The position numbers were made by a program, and so were the translations under genes. DNA of 64,000 nucleotides from Rhinopomastus cyanomelas. Lineage: Eukaryota; Chordata; Aves; Bucerotiformes; Rhinopomastidae. A model generated the notes under the pieces. That model did not search any database and had not been told where the DNA came from. It worked only from the letters and a program-made list of their open reading frames with translations. Below are positions 12,758 through 24,739 of this stretch, one piece after another; position 1 is the first letter of the stretch, and every line of letters begins with the position of its first letter. The stretch spans positions 1,054,001 to 1,118,000 of the forward strand of contig VXBP01007107.1 of NCBI GenBank assembly GCA_013400115.1. The letters run 5' to 3'.

Positions 12758-15700
12758 CTGCAAACAATAAGAGACATTAGACACTGGTACAGTTTTGCTT
12801 GCTGCAAAAATAAACAAGACAAAACACTTTGGGAGAGAAAATACAACCCGATAAATTTACCTTTGTGTGTTCTTGAAGAACGGGGAGGTAAAACCAGTCT
12901 GTATTCTAAATTGTTCTTATTTGGAAGCCAGTTGATTCATAGTCTAATCATTAAAAAAAGAAATCCAGCCCAACATCCACAGAGAAAAGTGTGTTATGCT
13001 ACCAGTTATTTAACACAATTTACTATTGTATTTTAGCAGGTAAAGCATTGCTTTGCTTTCTTTTTGCGTTCTACTGACCAAATGATGTTAGCTTTGAATT
13101 CAAGGCAGTACTGAAATATTACACAGTTGCTGAAGCCCAGCAGCAAGGGAAGGGCAGCAGCAAAGAGGGCAGGAAGCCCTTTGAAGAGGGCTGATGAGAT
13201 ACAAGAACATACATGGATGCATTTCAAAGTCAGAAACTTCTCAGGACCCCCAAAGTAGCATGTTGTGGCAGAAGAGAAAAGTCACCAATCTAGCATCTGG
13301 TGTATTGAAATTTGCTCACTGGTTATGGGGTTTAGAAATTGCTAACTTTATTCTCAGACTCAGAAAGCATGAGTGAAATGAGGACAAAACAGTGAACTTC
13401 AGGCCTGGGAATGAAAATACATTTATCTTTGGTAAGCTGCCATCCATGCAAATAGGGGTTACAGAAATTCTCTGCTTCTACAAGTGTTGAGGCACTGCAA
13501 TAACATGGATATTTATAAATAAATGCTTTCAAAAAATGAAGGTGAACTAAGATTGCAGAGGGGAAAAAGGTTTCCGTACTATCTCTGGTATGGAAATCAT
13601 TTTCTAGAAATATCCACTGACACCTATTGGAAGCACTTGCTCTAGAATCCTAAGAAAGGGTATTTTATTAGATAACCTATTGCCTAAAACTCTCTGGCAG
13701 TGTGGAGTTAACATCTAGACTGTTGGGACTACTGAATAAAATCAAAATAGCAAATAAAAGCAGAGAGTTTTTATTGCTCTGTGTAGCTGTACTAGGCAAC
13801 CATTCTTACCATTCATTGTAAGAGATGGTTAAGCTGTGGATCTAGATTATTTCAAAGACCAAATCTGAAGACTTCAAGAGGAAAAACGCGGACTCCCAGA
13901 GCGACTTGGCTAAGAAGCTGACCAGAAAACAAGTGGAATTGGGGCTTTCATCAGAGTTATTTTCAGAAGTTAAAGAAAAGCAGACATGGCAGTAATAGCT
14001 CAACTCCTTGTCAGAGCTAGAAATTACACATTTTAGGTGAGAGAACAGATTACATTTTGCTTCATCCCTTGCTAGAGGCTGGACATTCACAGAGTAAGGA
14101 ATGAAAAACAGAAATGTTGCAGTACCGCTCTACAAGGGTTGGACCCAGCCAGAGTTGAATTGAGATGGACAGAGCACCCCATGACAAAACTAGCAGACAG
14201 CTTATCAAAGCAGCAACAGGGCTGTGTCCTGGTTTATGTGACCTAGTCTCTAAGATGGTCATGGCCATCTCCTTTCCTTTGGAGTGGAAGATTAGCACTC
14301 TTCTTTCTTCCGTGCCTCTTCCAATCAATCAGCTGAGGCCCTGGTTCAATGTCATTTCAGTCGACTAATGTAGGACACGTATTCAGTATGAGGAAAACCA
14401 GACAAATACATTATTTAGCTGTGCTTCTCAGCATGGAATTCCAGAAGATTATAAGAACTAGTAACCTAGGAAGATAAAGCTGCTTGAAGTTGCAGTTCAA
14501 AAAGCAACCTGAATGATACATAGACCTAATTGATATCAAGAGGATTTTGCCAATAATGTAGTTAGAATAAGTAACTCATCTCTTCTTTAAAAAGAGCAAA
14601 CCCACAGAACTACATAGTGGTGAATTCTTCACATTCATCTATTAATCACATCACTCTGATTAGTTAGCAAGATAAATGTTTAAAAGCATAAATATTTATA
14701 TCAGTACACACCATACAGAACAACATCATATACTCTGTACTTGTACTTCTAATGTTTTATTAAAAATAAGTAAAATCAATATATTTAGGATTTAAGTTGC
14801 TGGTTTCAGAAAGTGATTTTACTTCTCTTATATTTCAGCTCTTGGCTCTAACATTTTGTTACTTTGACCTTGATCTAATCATGAATATCTGTGCTACTTA
14901 ATGACAATAAAAAGACTACATTGCACCCTAGATGGCAGATACACATTTTTTCCTCATCTCTGGTCACCTGCCAGTCCTCAGAATTATAGTAGTGCGAAGA
15001 AATGCAAATGAAGTCCATGCTTGACAGCTAAATATAATTGAATGAATTCTCCATATTTAAGAATTACCTTAAAATAAAAAAGGCAGCATACATAAAAATA
15101 ATTTCAGGTCACCTATAGATTTGAATTACAGTTCTGATGAATTTCCAGTTTCATCATCTCACTGGAAAACGCCATTAGATTATCCTATATTTTGAATAAA
15201 GAAATAAAAACTTCACAGATATTAGTGTAGAGATTGGCATTCTGCAAATACCTGTAAAATATATGATAAATCAAACAACACTCATAGGAAAACACACTTG
15301 ATTAAAAATTCTGCTAATTTTGTTGATGGCCAATACAGACAGAAATATACAAATTTATGCTTTTCCACTTAAAATAATTAAACTAATTAGATTATAAACT
15401 ACTGATTTAGTCCAGACTAAGGAATTGTTTTACCTTTTAAGGTTATAAAACCAGTAGTGAGCCCAGGTGAGCCAGAAAACTATAATTTCTTTTTAATAAG
15501 AAGCAAGTTGGACTTGATGATCTATGAGGTCTCTTCCAACCTTGATAATACTGTGATACTGTGAAGTTCATTCAGTGCTGGACTCTGCAGACTTGAGCCA
15601 CATATTATCATGAAGTTTTGGGGGCACTGTGGAGGTGCATTCAGTTTCATTAGCTTTAAATAAACCTCTCTAGTGATGTCCTGGCTAGGATATTTCCAAG

Positions 15701-16276
15701 CACTGGATTTATACATTCATTCACTTACTGCTGATAAATCTTTGGCTTGGTTATATTTATAAAAATACTGAAATATCAATTTGCTTTCAAGTTTCTGGGT
15801 TCTCTTGGGAAGCAGCAAGGTTTGGGCATTTGCAGTCTTATTCCAGTCACGGAAGCTCCCCTTATATTTCTGTGCTTTGTCACTGGAGAGTGGTAGCAGC
15901 CATCAAAGGATTTTGTAGAGTTCACATACCAACAGACATAGTCAAGGAAGACTAAGAACTGTTTGCAAATATCAACACTTTCCATACAGGAACTATTTAG
16001 AGATATTCAATATTTGTAGCTTCAAGTGTGCCAAAACACATAACTTTGTATAAGCAAGAACACTGAACTAACAATAAGCATCAAATGTTCTGCAAGATAG
16101 TGGCATTATAAAACTACTGCTGCAACGGACAGATATTCAAACCCAAGAGCTCAGACCCAAGTATCTCCAACTAAACAAGGCAGTGTTGTGGAAGAACTCA
16201 TTTACATATGCAATTTGATCTGTTCTATTAAAAAAATCTCTGAAGATATTTCCTAAGATGTAGTAGCACCTCTTAC
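12758..16276 (-). other. SLC15A5: SLC15A5 intron 3
   Basis: Intron of about 3.5 kb, AT-rich around 14640-15400. It contains one short CR1-type 3' end at about 15501-15563. Nothing else is recognised. Confidence 0.75.
15501..15563 (+). mobile_element. CR1 LINE 3'-end fragment with ATACTGTG tail
   Basis: GTTGGACTTGATGATCTATG, CTCTTCCAACCTTGATAATA and two ATACTGTG units form a CR1 3' end of a subfamily whose tail differs from the common ATTCTATG type. A second copy of this tail type is at 49125-49293. Confidence 0.65.
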
Positions 16277-16446
16277 CTGTTCTGGGTTTGTAAATCATTT
16301 CACCCCGCACCATATGAATGGTGATCATAGCCATAATCACAGACACAAATGGGATAAGAAAACCAAGGTTCCTGGCCACAGACTGCTGGATATAAGAAAT
16401 GGTGACAAAAACAAGTGCTGAATTTAAGTTAACCAGCCAATATAAC
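16277..16446 (-). CDS. SLC15A5: SLC15A5 coding exon 3 (TM5-TM6)
   Basis: The 170 nt exon lies between acceptor GTACTAG|G and a strong donor ACAG|GTAAGA. It encodes TM5 beginning LYWLVNLNS (199-207), which is the position of the POT signature FYxxINxG. Here the first Phe is Leu and the Gly is replaced, as I recall is also so in mammalian SLC15A5, so this marks the paralogue rather than decay. A second hydrophobic helix (about 220-240, FLIPFVSVIMAMITI) is TM6. The exon ends in the long cytosolic loop (KPRT). Phase 2 in, phase 1 out. Confidence 0.9.
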
Positions 16447-17772
16447 CTAGTACACACAGACAAGAGAGAGAAGAGTAGAGGGACTGAATAATACAAGGTT
16501 ACACAAGGTTAAAATATTAAAGGCACAGTAAATATAGCAAGCATGGACAACATAAGTGCCATACACACGCGGACGCAGTATTTAATACCAAATTCCACTT
16601 TGATGTCTCAGTTCCAAGAATGCATAATGAAAAGTAATTGTACTAAGGCAGTAAACTGAACTAATTAACAGTCTAGTACTGGAAACTTTCTTGTAAATCA
16701 GACTAATTAAATACATCAGCATTTGCTACCTAGACATCTAGTATCTGGGAAGCTTTGTGTATGCAATAACATGAAACCACCACTTTAGGATTAAGAGAGA
16801 AGTACTGTAACACCATCATCTCCTATTAAAGAAATGCTAACATTTAATTAATCAAAGGTATGGCTTTACCATGACTTGGAAGGCTCAGTTTGAAATCTGT
16901 TGGCTTCTAGAAATATTCTCATAAGGAGGTTCCTCAACAGAATTTGGTCCAAAACTGCCTATCACAGTAGAGGTGCTTACTATGTGTTGAGCCCTTTCTG
17001 AGCACAGAAGATATTCAAATGAAATTCCATACTCTTCAAAGAAGATGGCATGCCACTAGTGGCGGTGTCTACTGCACTTTGGAACCCATGACAACAGAAC
17101 AACAAGTATCTTTAAAGAATCATAAGCACAGCAAAAGCAACACTCCAAAATTAAGAACACCAAGAAAATGTATTTCCCTGCCAGGATTGCAGATAATGAT
17201 TTATTTTTTTTTGTTCTAGCAAAACAATTTATACCTGCACAGCTACAAGCAGATCATAACACTTTTCCCGTTGGATTATGACTCCTACACAACACATTAA
17301 ACCACAAGTTTCTCTAAAACTCAGCTTTTTTCAACAAGCTGTACTGCTTATTCTTCTGCTACACCACCCTCTTCTCACAACATGAGACATTTTTACTCTA
17401 CCATTCATAATTACAAGTACTTCAGATTTAACATCCAAAATTTTAAGGTGTTTTAATTTTGACTAAACTTTCAAGTTCCAAGGTAAAGACAACTATTTTT
17501 TTAAAGAGAGATCAATAATGGAGGAGCACTACCTCAACATATAGCAGAGATCACATTTCCTAAACAACTACAAGTTCTAAGCAACTTCTTTCTCCTTTGC
17601 TGGAACCTTAGCAAAATGGTTTCATTTAAAATAGAAATATACATTGATACATCAGTACACAGCTTAACTCGTATTGCTTGAGCAGCACAGCTTGCCTTCC
17701 TTCCTGATGTCACTTATGTCTCAGGTGTGCTATTTGGACTTGAGCACGTGTACTCAAGGTAATATAATATAA

Positions 17773-17817
17773 TATAAATAAGGTAATGCCAGGTAATCTG
17801 GAATTACCTTATTTATA
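17773..17817. repeat. Perfect 15 bp inverted repeat with 15 nt loop
   Basis: The arm at 17773-17787 (TATAAATAAGGTAAT) is the exact reverse complement of the arm at 17803-17817, around a 15 nt spacer. The word GGTAAT also occurs in the spacer and just upstream (17759). The stem is AT-rich, so it would be only moderately stable as RNA. It could be a tiny MITE relic or a chance palindrome. Confidence 0.7.
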
Positions 17818-19020
17818 ATTTTAAAAAAAACCACCTTTATATGTTGTTGCAGACTATTTACCCTTCAAGCTCCCAAGATTTCCATCTTGATCCTTCCTCA
17901 AGTCCCGACACTCTTCATCATTCTACAGTTGCTTCACTGCCATTAGGAATGTCCAAAAATAACACTTGAATACAGGAGAGTGCTTTTGTTTTTCAGCACT
18001 GCAGAGCAAAGTACTCTGAGACTGACGGTGAAGCTGTGCTGTCTTTTCACAGAAATCAGAAGGGGGGGGGAAAAAAGAGCACAACATTTTAGCAATCCCT
18101 ATGGCCCAAACAAGGAAGACAAACTAACCTTAATGTACGTATCAGAATGTTGGGATTTGCAGATCAGAACCTACACAAACACATCTTCCTAGCTCTCGTG
18201 TACTAGAGCCGTCTAATGCTGCAGTACCAGGACTTGCACTGTATACAACATCTCAGAGACACCAGGAGGGCAGAGCTCAATTAGTTAAATACAGAGAGCA
18301 AGTAAGTCCAACTTTGGAGGGAACAGCTCTTTCCTGGAACATCAGCACTCTGAGGTCTCAGTGACGGCCAAATGACGACTTGTGAGGTCTATGACACAAA
18401 TGCAGTCCAGACACATGCCTGAAAGCTATTGTGACATGCCCATGAAAAACTATCATACAATATATTCAAAAAATTATCTTATTATAGCATTTTACGGACA
18501 TTCATCATATTTCTTGTGATCACTTCAAGGGAACTACTCTTATTTTAGAGTATTGTTTATTGTATACAGTATTCAAAGCACTTTTAATCTTAATGTAAAA
18601 GAAATTGCCTTTACGTTTTAATGTGACTGAGATTAACCTGAAACAATTTGATGTAAAACGAAATTCACAAATGTGCTAAAATTGACCTTTTGTCAATTCT
18701 CAGATAAATGTTGAGGATTCAGTAGATTTCCTGTCACTTGAAATATCACTTGCTTTAATTTTTAGTTTTGATCTATCCAGCCAGATATTCCACATATGGA
18801 TCGTTATCCAAGCTGTACATTTTTCCATGCTACAGCTTTGTATGAGAAGACAAATGCTTTTCAGGGTCACTGTGGAGCTCTCTGCAAAGACTAGGTTGAA
18901 GAGCAAAAAAAATTCCAGAGGGTAGAAAAAAATTTTTACAATTCAAAATATGTCCAGGATAACAGCTGCTCTGCAACAGATAGAAAAAAAAAATATTTGG
19001 AAGAGATGGATGGACACACA

Positions 19021-19039
19021 GAAGGAAGGAAGGAAGGGA
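19021..19039 (+). repeat. GAAG/GGAA simple repeat
   Basis: About four and a half tandem GAAG units in SLC15A5 intron 2, preceded by GATGGATGGA-like sequence. Ordinary microsatellite. Confidence 0.7.
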
Positions 19040-21051
19040 CAAGAAACACTATCAGCTCTGTCTCCTCTGCATTTTTCAGCAGAGCAGTAAGACAGGACAC
19101 AGTACTCCTAACTTTCATCTCTAGCCTGGATTTTATACTCTGCACCTATAGACAGAAGGTACATTACCTGCTGTAAAAATAGTACCAGTCCATGACCTTA
19201 GAAAAGCAAAAATCTGCAGGGAAAGAGTTCAGGAAAACTCAAGTCCCTTCTTCACTTAGCACTGGTATACTCAGTTTATTTAAAGGGTCAGAGTCATAGC
19301 TGATACCAGTGGCTGATGAGCAGGCCCTAGATGTGTGAAGCAATCCTCATGGACTGAATCAGATAACAGGTAACTGCAAGATTTTATAACTTGCTCTTTT
19401 ACCCATTAATTATGATTGTTTAAACAGAACATGGCTAAGGACACAGATTCAAACTTGCCAAAAGTACGCAACCACTTCATTTGATAAAATTCAGTTCTGT
19501 CACAAGCACCTACCGGGACAAACCAACCTACCAAGAAAAAGTTATTAAATCCTGAGAGGGTTTGATGAGATTAAGAATGCTAAGAATGGAACCTCCACTT
19601 TAAAAATCTTGAGACTGCACTCAATCAACCCCTCCTTGAATGCCGCTGCAAAAACTGATCTTTTTTTTTAATTGCACATGTGCCTTTCTTGATATTTCCA
19701 AAGTTCCAATAACTGACCCACCTGGGCACCCCCAAGGAACTTTTTATTCGTATTTTATCTTTGTAATCAACACTGAGGAATGTCACTTTGATTAAACACA
19801 ATTCTGAATAGCTGAGACACAGTACAATACATTCTCCAGAGCTATCTTTAAGAATAACTGATTGCTCTTCAGTCCTGATCCCCCTGAGTCTTATTTAATC
19901 AAAATGATGTTGCTAATTAAGGATTAAAACTCAGAATACAGTAAAAAGGAAAGATTTTAAAATATTTTTTTAATCTTCTCTCCTTTGGGCAGGTCAAGGA
20001 GGCAGAATCTGCTCTAAGAAACTAAACAGTCTCATCCACCTTTGGTAAAGCTTCCTTATTCACTGAAGTTTGGATTTAATACAAAACTCTTTGATATTAA
20101 CGTAATTGGAGGAAAAAAAGAATAGCCAGGAAACCCATTCTCAAAGGAGAAGAGATTCAATTCACTAAGATCTTCGTAGATTCTTCAGCACTGCATTGTT
20201 AATATGCAAATGTGCTCAGCCTTTATTTTACTAACTGTGCATGTACAGGGAAAGGAGAGAAAAGGATGCAGTTTAGGGCTTGTTTCAGCATGCCCTGAAG
20301 CAGGAATTCAGAGGTTTCCACTGTTATTTCCCCCATTCTCCCTTCACAGGTTAACAAAAAGGAAATGTGAATGTACATAGCTCTCTGTGTGGAGCCAAAG
20401 AAGTGGTAAATAAAGGCACGCATCACCAAAAAATGACCTCTCTGACACACCAACAGAATTGTTAATACAAAAAAAATAACAACCCCATAGAATTTTAAGA
20501 ACAATTTTAGAACAGTGTTTCCCCAGAATGTTATTAAAAGTTACTAAAACCCAACCTACAAACGCCAAGTGGCTTATATGATGCTGAAACTTTGCAGCAA
20601 CAGAGGTGAAACACAACTACTGCTGAATTTAGCAATTAGAGCGTATCAGCAACCCTACTTCCATCAGAGGAGCAGACTCTACAGCTACCTTGCATTTTGT
20701 CAGTGTTAGGGAGTCAGGGATAACCATGTTAACGGGAGACAACACATGACATACGCTGTTCTAATGGCAACTAGGCTATCAAGACTGGGCATTTGGGCAA
20801 ATCAGTTCTAATTCCAAGTGAAGTTTCCTGTAGGAGGCCAAAACAGATGAGCAATTACCAGTCTTAGCAAAAAGAAAAAATTAGGAAAAGCTGTTTTGCA
20901 GAATTTCTTGGAAATTCTTAAAAGTCTAAATGTTTTGCAGTTAAAACATGAAACCAATCACCTGTAGAATCTGTTTTGTAAGCCAACAGTGATTTGCAAC
21001 ACAACTCTGTATCACAAAGAACAGATATTTAAAAGACATTTAGTTACCAAC

Positions 21052-21274
21052 CCATTGAAAAAAGAACGAAGTTCCTTTGGTCCACAGTCTTCAAGGTTGT
21101 ATGCACTTAATGGACAAACTATTGCTCTTACACCGCCTATTCCCAGACTAGCCATGAGTAGTGCACAGTAGAATACTATTTTTTGATTCCTTTTGGTTAG
21201 TGTATGAAGAATATGACGTCTGTCAACATAAATATCTTCAAAGGGGAATGCCACAACAGGTAGTAGTGCTGTGC
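21052..21274 (-). CDS. SLC15A5: SLC15A5 coding exon 2 (TM3 end, TM4)
   Basis: The acceptor is preceded by a pyrimidine-rich tract (TTTTCTTTCCAATTCCAG) and the donor is GG|GTTGGT. The 223 nt exon enters at phase 1 and leaves at phase 2. It encodes the rest of TM3 (TALLPVVAF), a polar extracellular or cytosolic loop, and TM4 with GIGGVRA (residues 168-174), the SLC15A5 form of the POT GxGGIK/RxxV block. The final residues SFFN run into the TM5 start in exon 3. An alternative GT four bases downstream would break the frame with exon 3, so the GG|GTTGGT donor is preferred although it is not a strong consensus. Confidence 0.88.
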
Positions 21275-22794
21275 CTGGAATTGGAAAGAAAATTGTCATT
21301 TGAAATGAATTCGAATCAGAACACAACATTTTTTAGCAGTTATGTTAAAAAGACAGATGAAAAAAACCCAAAGATACACAGAGGAATACAAAGAGGGAGA
21401 GCCTGAATTCTGTAGAGAGGGAAAAGCTTTCTGGATGCCACTATATGTAGTAAAGCAAGACCATGAAGGGCCTCCAAGAAATCAATCTTCCTTTCAGATG
21501 CTGGCATAGATTCAGGTTCTTCAACAACTGAAGATTGCCATTCTAGAAATGTCGCTTCCTCACTAGACTTCTCCAATTTCTGCGTATGGAGTGCAGGAGC
21601 TTTCTGTGTGCCAGAGGACACCAGTAACTTCACCTGATCAACTTAAAAAAACACCCCAAACCCACGGTGCATAGTAGCCTTTTTTCCATCTTCTTTACAC
21701 TTTAGAACTGTAATGGGAATAATAATTTAACAAATAAATCTTAAAGACTTTTCTGGAAAATATTATACATAATATAAAACTATACGTAATGTTCAGGAGC
21801 TTCATCTATAGAAGTACTGCCATGCACTGCATTTAGGACCTCTAGTCCACAAGGAATGTCTTTCAGGTTTAATTAGGTATAGATTCCACAAGTTGTAATT
21901 GGAAATGAAACTAAAAGTATATTGATGTGTTAGCAGCACCAACATTAGTGGCAGAAAAGGATTCCAAACAAAGCAGACACCCATGGGAGAAAGAGTGGAA
22001 CATAACAGCAATTACTTTCCCAGGCTGCTTGCATGATGGTTTTGCAATCAGCTCAAGAACAGTGCAGGAATTACTGATATTTTCCTAAATCCATTGCCTG
22101 TCTCAATAACAACGCGACTGGCTATTGCAGAACTCAGACTAGCTTATACCCAACAACTGGGCCAAGTAAAATATCTTTCTGTTGGCTTGGTTTCAGTCAA
22201 CAGCAGTGAGAGCCACTAACCACTACAGAAATAACTCCAGAATGCAGGGAAAAGTTAAAATGTCCTAACAAAGATCAGATATGGGGATACATGTATTGGG
22301 ATGTGGCCTGTCAACTTCAGGCCAAGTTTGCTTATACTGGTATCTTTTCCTCTTGCCCAAGTACAACAGCCACGTGTCTTTAAATAAAACAAAATCTTAC
22401 TACAAATAGAAGGGAGTTTCCAAACTCTTTCTCAGACTAACTCTCTGACTAAAGCCTTGCATTTGCACTAAACACTAATAGCTTTAGATTCTTGTTAAAG
22501 TGACCTGTTTTAAGAGTTGAACATCCACGTTCTGAATAGCGAAGCCACTTCAGGAAAGTCAAATATGTGCATCAGCTATCCACAAGACAGGTATGGAAAT
22601 GTCTCTTAGTCTTCTGAAAGCACTGCCTCGCAAAAATACATAGACAAAAATACTGCAGTGAGAAGAACTTGAGTAATTAGCTATCAGGAGTGGCCACAAA
22701 GTTGGAGAAAATGATTACATTTCAAACACAATGCTCAGTAACGCATTTCTGCAAGAGAATAACCACAGGAAATAATCCCTAGGATATCACCTAC
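21275..22794 (-). other. SLC15A5: SLC15A5 intron 1
   Basis: Intron of about 1.5 kb with donor G|GTAGGT and acceptor TTCCAG. No repeat or additional exon is recognised. Confidence 0.75.
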
Positions 22795-23164
22795 CCAGGA
22801 AGTGTAGACACATGCAGATGCACACAAGCTTTATCCTCCCCACCAGGCATTCCGCAAGCCAGCCTGCCAGCACTGGTGTCAGTGTAGAGGTGCCTACAAA
22901 GCACATATTGACAACAGCTGCCTGGTAGTTGTGATACCGAAGTTTGACAGTGCAGAAGACAATCATGTTGCAGACGATGCCAAAGAACGTGAATCTCTCG
23001 CACAGCTCCACCAGCAGCACACAAATAGCCTCTTGGAGTTTCTTCTCAGACTGAGACCAGTTTCTAGCACAGTTGCCTTTCTGCAGTAACGGTTTTGTCT
23101 CCTTGTCAGCTGCATGGTTCAGAAGTAGCTTCTCTTGCATACCTCTTCCTTCAGCTTCAGGCAT
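22795..23164 (-). CDS. SLC15A5: SLC15A5 coding exon 1 (start codon, TM1-TM2, start of TM3)
   Basis: The ATG at 23164-23162 has A at -3 (AAC before ATG). The first ~45 residues are a hydrophilic cytosolic N-terminus. TM1 follows at about residues 46-70 and contains ELCERFTFFG (53-62), the family ExxERFxYYG proton-coupling motif with both Glu and the Arg kept but Tyr-Tyr changed to Phe-Phe. TM2 is at about 83-105, and TM3 starts near residue 112 and crosses the intron. The exon ends after CTG G, with donor G|GTAGGT at 22794. The phase-1 junction completes a Gly codon with exon 2, giving the family sequence LG-TALLP. The start was chosen because it is the only ATG with a good context upstream of TM1 in this frame. 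Confidence 0.9.
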
Positions 23165-23340
23165 GTTTGCCTTTCTGAGCAGCGGGTTTGAGTAAAGTAG
23201 CTTACAATGCAGGTGTACTTCTGCTCTCCTCCACTGGAATTAACAAACTGGTAAGACTCCAGCTTTGAATTCCACACTTCACTATTACAATTTCTTAGGC
23301 CACCTGTCACTTCTGTTACATTACATACAGGATTAAAGAT

Positions 23341-23378
23341 TAGAGACATATTTTTATATATTTTTATATATAAACAAA
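23341..23378 (-). promoter_or_regulatory. AT-rich TATA-like run upstream of SLC15A5 exon 1
   Basis: A run of TATATA/TATAAA-type sequence lies about 180-210 bases upstream of the SLC15A5 ATG on the minus strand. It could act as a TATA box for a short 5' UTR, but AT-rich runs are common here and there is no CpG island at this gene. Weak call. Confidence 0.2.
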
Positions 23379-24679
23379 CCAGAGCTGTATCAATATTCCA
23401 GCTCCTGAGTTTAGCAACTCTCAGGAACTCAATCAGTTTATATATTTAGTCCTTTTGGGGCTGAACAGGACTTTTCCCCGTAATTATATTTCTTGTTAAA
23501 TATGCACCTCTATCTGTATTCTAAAGACAAGGTTTTAAATACACATGAAAGCTTATGCTTTCAGCAGAATTTAAATAATAGATCAAGAAACTAGTTTGGT
23601 TAAAATAACCTGACATTTGAATTATGTAACAAGTGAAAAACTTCAAGCAAAGATAAAGAGAAGTTTGTTTGCTCTTTTTAAGGTAAACAGTATCTGAGCA
23701 CAATTACATTTTCTGTTTCGGTTTTTTTTTCTGGTTAAAAGTCAGATAAAGATAATTATAAAAATAAGTATTGTTACTGCATTTAAGTTAGCAGAGCAAA
23801 TTTTGAAAGCTATTAACTCAAATAGCTAATAAAAAACCCAAGCAATCTAAAAGAAAACCTAAAGCAGAATTGTTTCTCTAGCTAGACGATTCCACCATAG
23901 ATACAATACCAACCTAAATGATTCGATGCTCCTGTAAGAAGCAGGACACAGATGATGCATTGTCTCATATCAACCAAAAGCAATTACAAGGTTGCAAGGA
24001 AATTAGGAAGAGCCAAAGTTAAAGTGCTTTATAATGCTTCTGCTACCTCATCCACAGAGAAGGTTGCTGATTTCCCAGATCAGCTTCTCCATTTTGTGGA
24101 GCTCATTAAGATCACTAACACCTGTTCAAAACACTCCCAACTAAGAAGGGGAAGCAGTCTGCATTTATCTGCATTTATTTTGCATAACCATAAATGCATA
24201 TATATTGCAAGGCAGTGGTAACTCATGTCTGCTTCTCTAAATAGACCCCTCAACACCTCTGATGGCATTTTTTTTTGAGACACAGGCTCTGCTGTCTGTT
24301 TCCATCTGTCCACATAACTACTCAAATTTTACTTCTTCAGATCCATGTATCACACAAGAACTACTGCATGCAAATCAGATGCACAGTAGTATATAAGTAG
24401 CACAGAAAATGATAGGTTTCAAATTACCTCAAAAAAACCTCCAACAATAAAAGCAAAGCAGCAACTCTGATTCAAACACAAAGCCTAGAAGCTCTGAAGC
24501 TTAAGTCTAAGTAAAAATAGATTACTTCCTAAATTAATTCTGGAATTTTTTTTTAAACTAGTATGAATCTAAAGCAAAAATTCAGACAGCAAAGGACTTG
24601 GAGTTTTCAGAGACATCCAGTTTGAGATGAAAAAGGCTGTGAATGGTAGCATGCCAAGAACTATTTCTGCCTTCTGATC

Positions 24680-24739
24680 TATGATAGCTAAAATTCATTT
24701 ANNNNNNNNNNNNNNNNTATGATAGCTAAAATTCATTTA
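24680..24739. other. Assembly gap flanked by an identical 22 bp duplication
   Basis: Sixteen Ns (24702-24717) separate two identical 22-base copies (24680-24701 and 24718-24739) starting TATGATAGCTAAAATTC. This is typical of contig ends that overlap but were not merged, so the duplication is probably artificial. Confidence 0.85.

Larger units (their letters stand above)
16447..21051 (-). other. SLC15A5: SLC15A5 intron 2 (largest)
   Basis: Intron of about 4.6 kb. It holds a perfect 15 bp inverted repeat (17773-17817), a GAAG simple repeat (about 19021-19039) and a G-run near 18062. No additional exon is supported. Confidence 0.75.
1887..23164 (-). other. SLC15A5: SLC15A5 gene span (coding part)
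   Basis: The span holds seven solid coding exons and one candidate exon of a POT/PTR2-family transporter on the minus strand. Cumulative coding lengths after exons 1 to 7 are 370, 593, 763, 984, 1171, 1360 and 1492 nt, and each splice phase matches the next exon, so the model has no forced joins. The deduced product is about 498 residues through exon 7, and about 563 with the candidate last exon, against roughly 580 in mammals. I recognise it as SLC15A5 rather than SLC15A1-A4 from the sequence of each exon and from its position next to MGST1. The transported substrate of SLC15A5 is not well established; plasma-membrane proton/solute symport is inferred from the family. Confidence 0.9.

Noticed and set aside
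23119..23349. Open frame overlapping the 5' side of SLC15A5 exon 1
   Set aside because: It lies in a different frame from the transporter sequence and shows no family similarity. It may be 5' UTR but is not a credible N-terminal extension.
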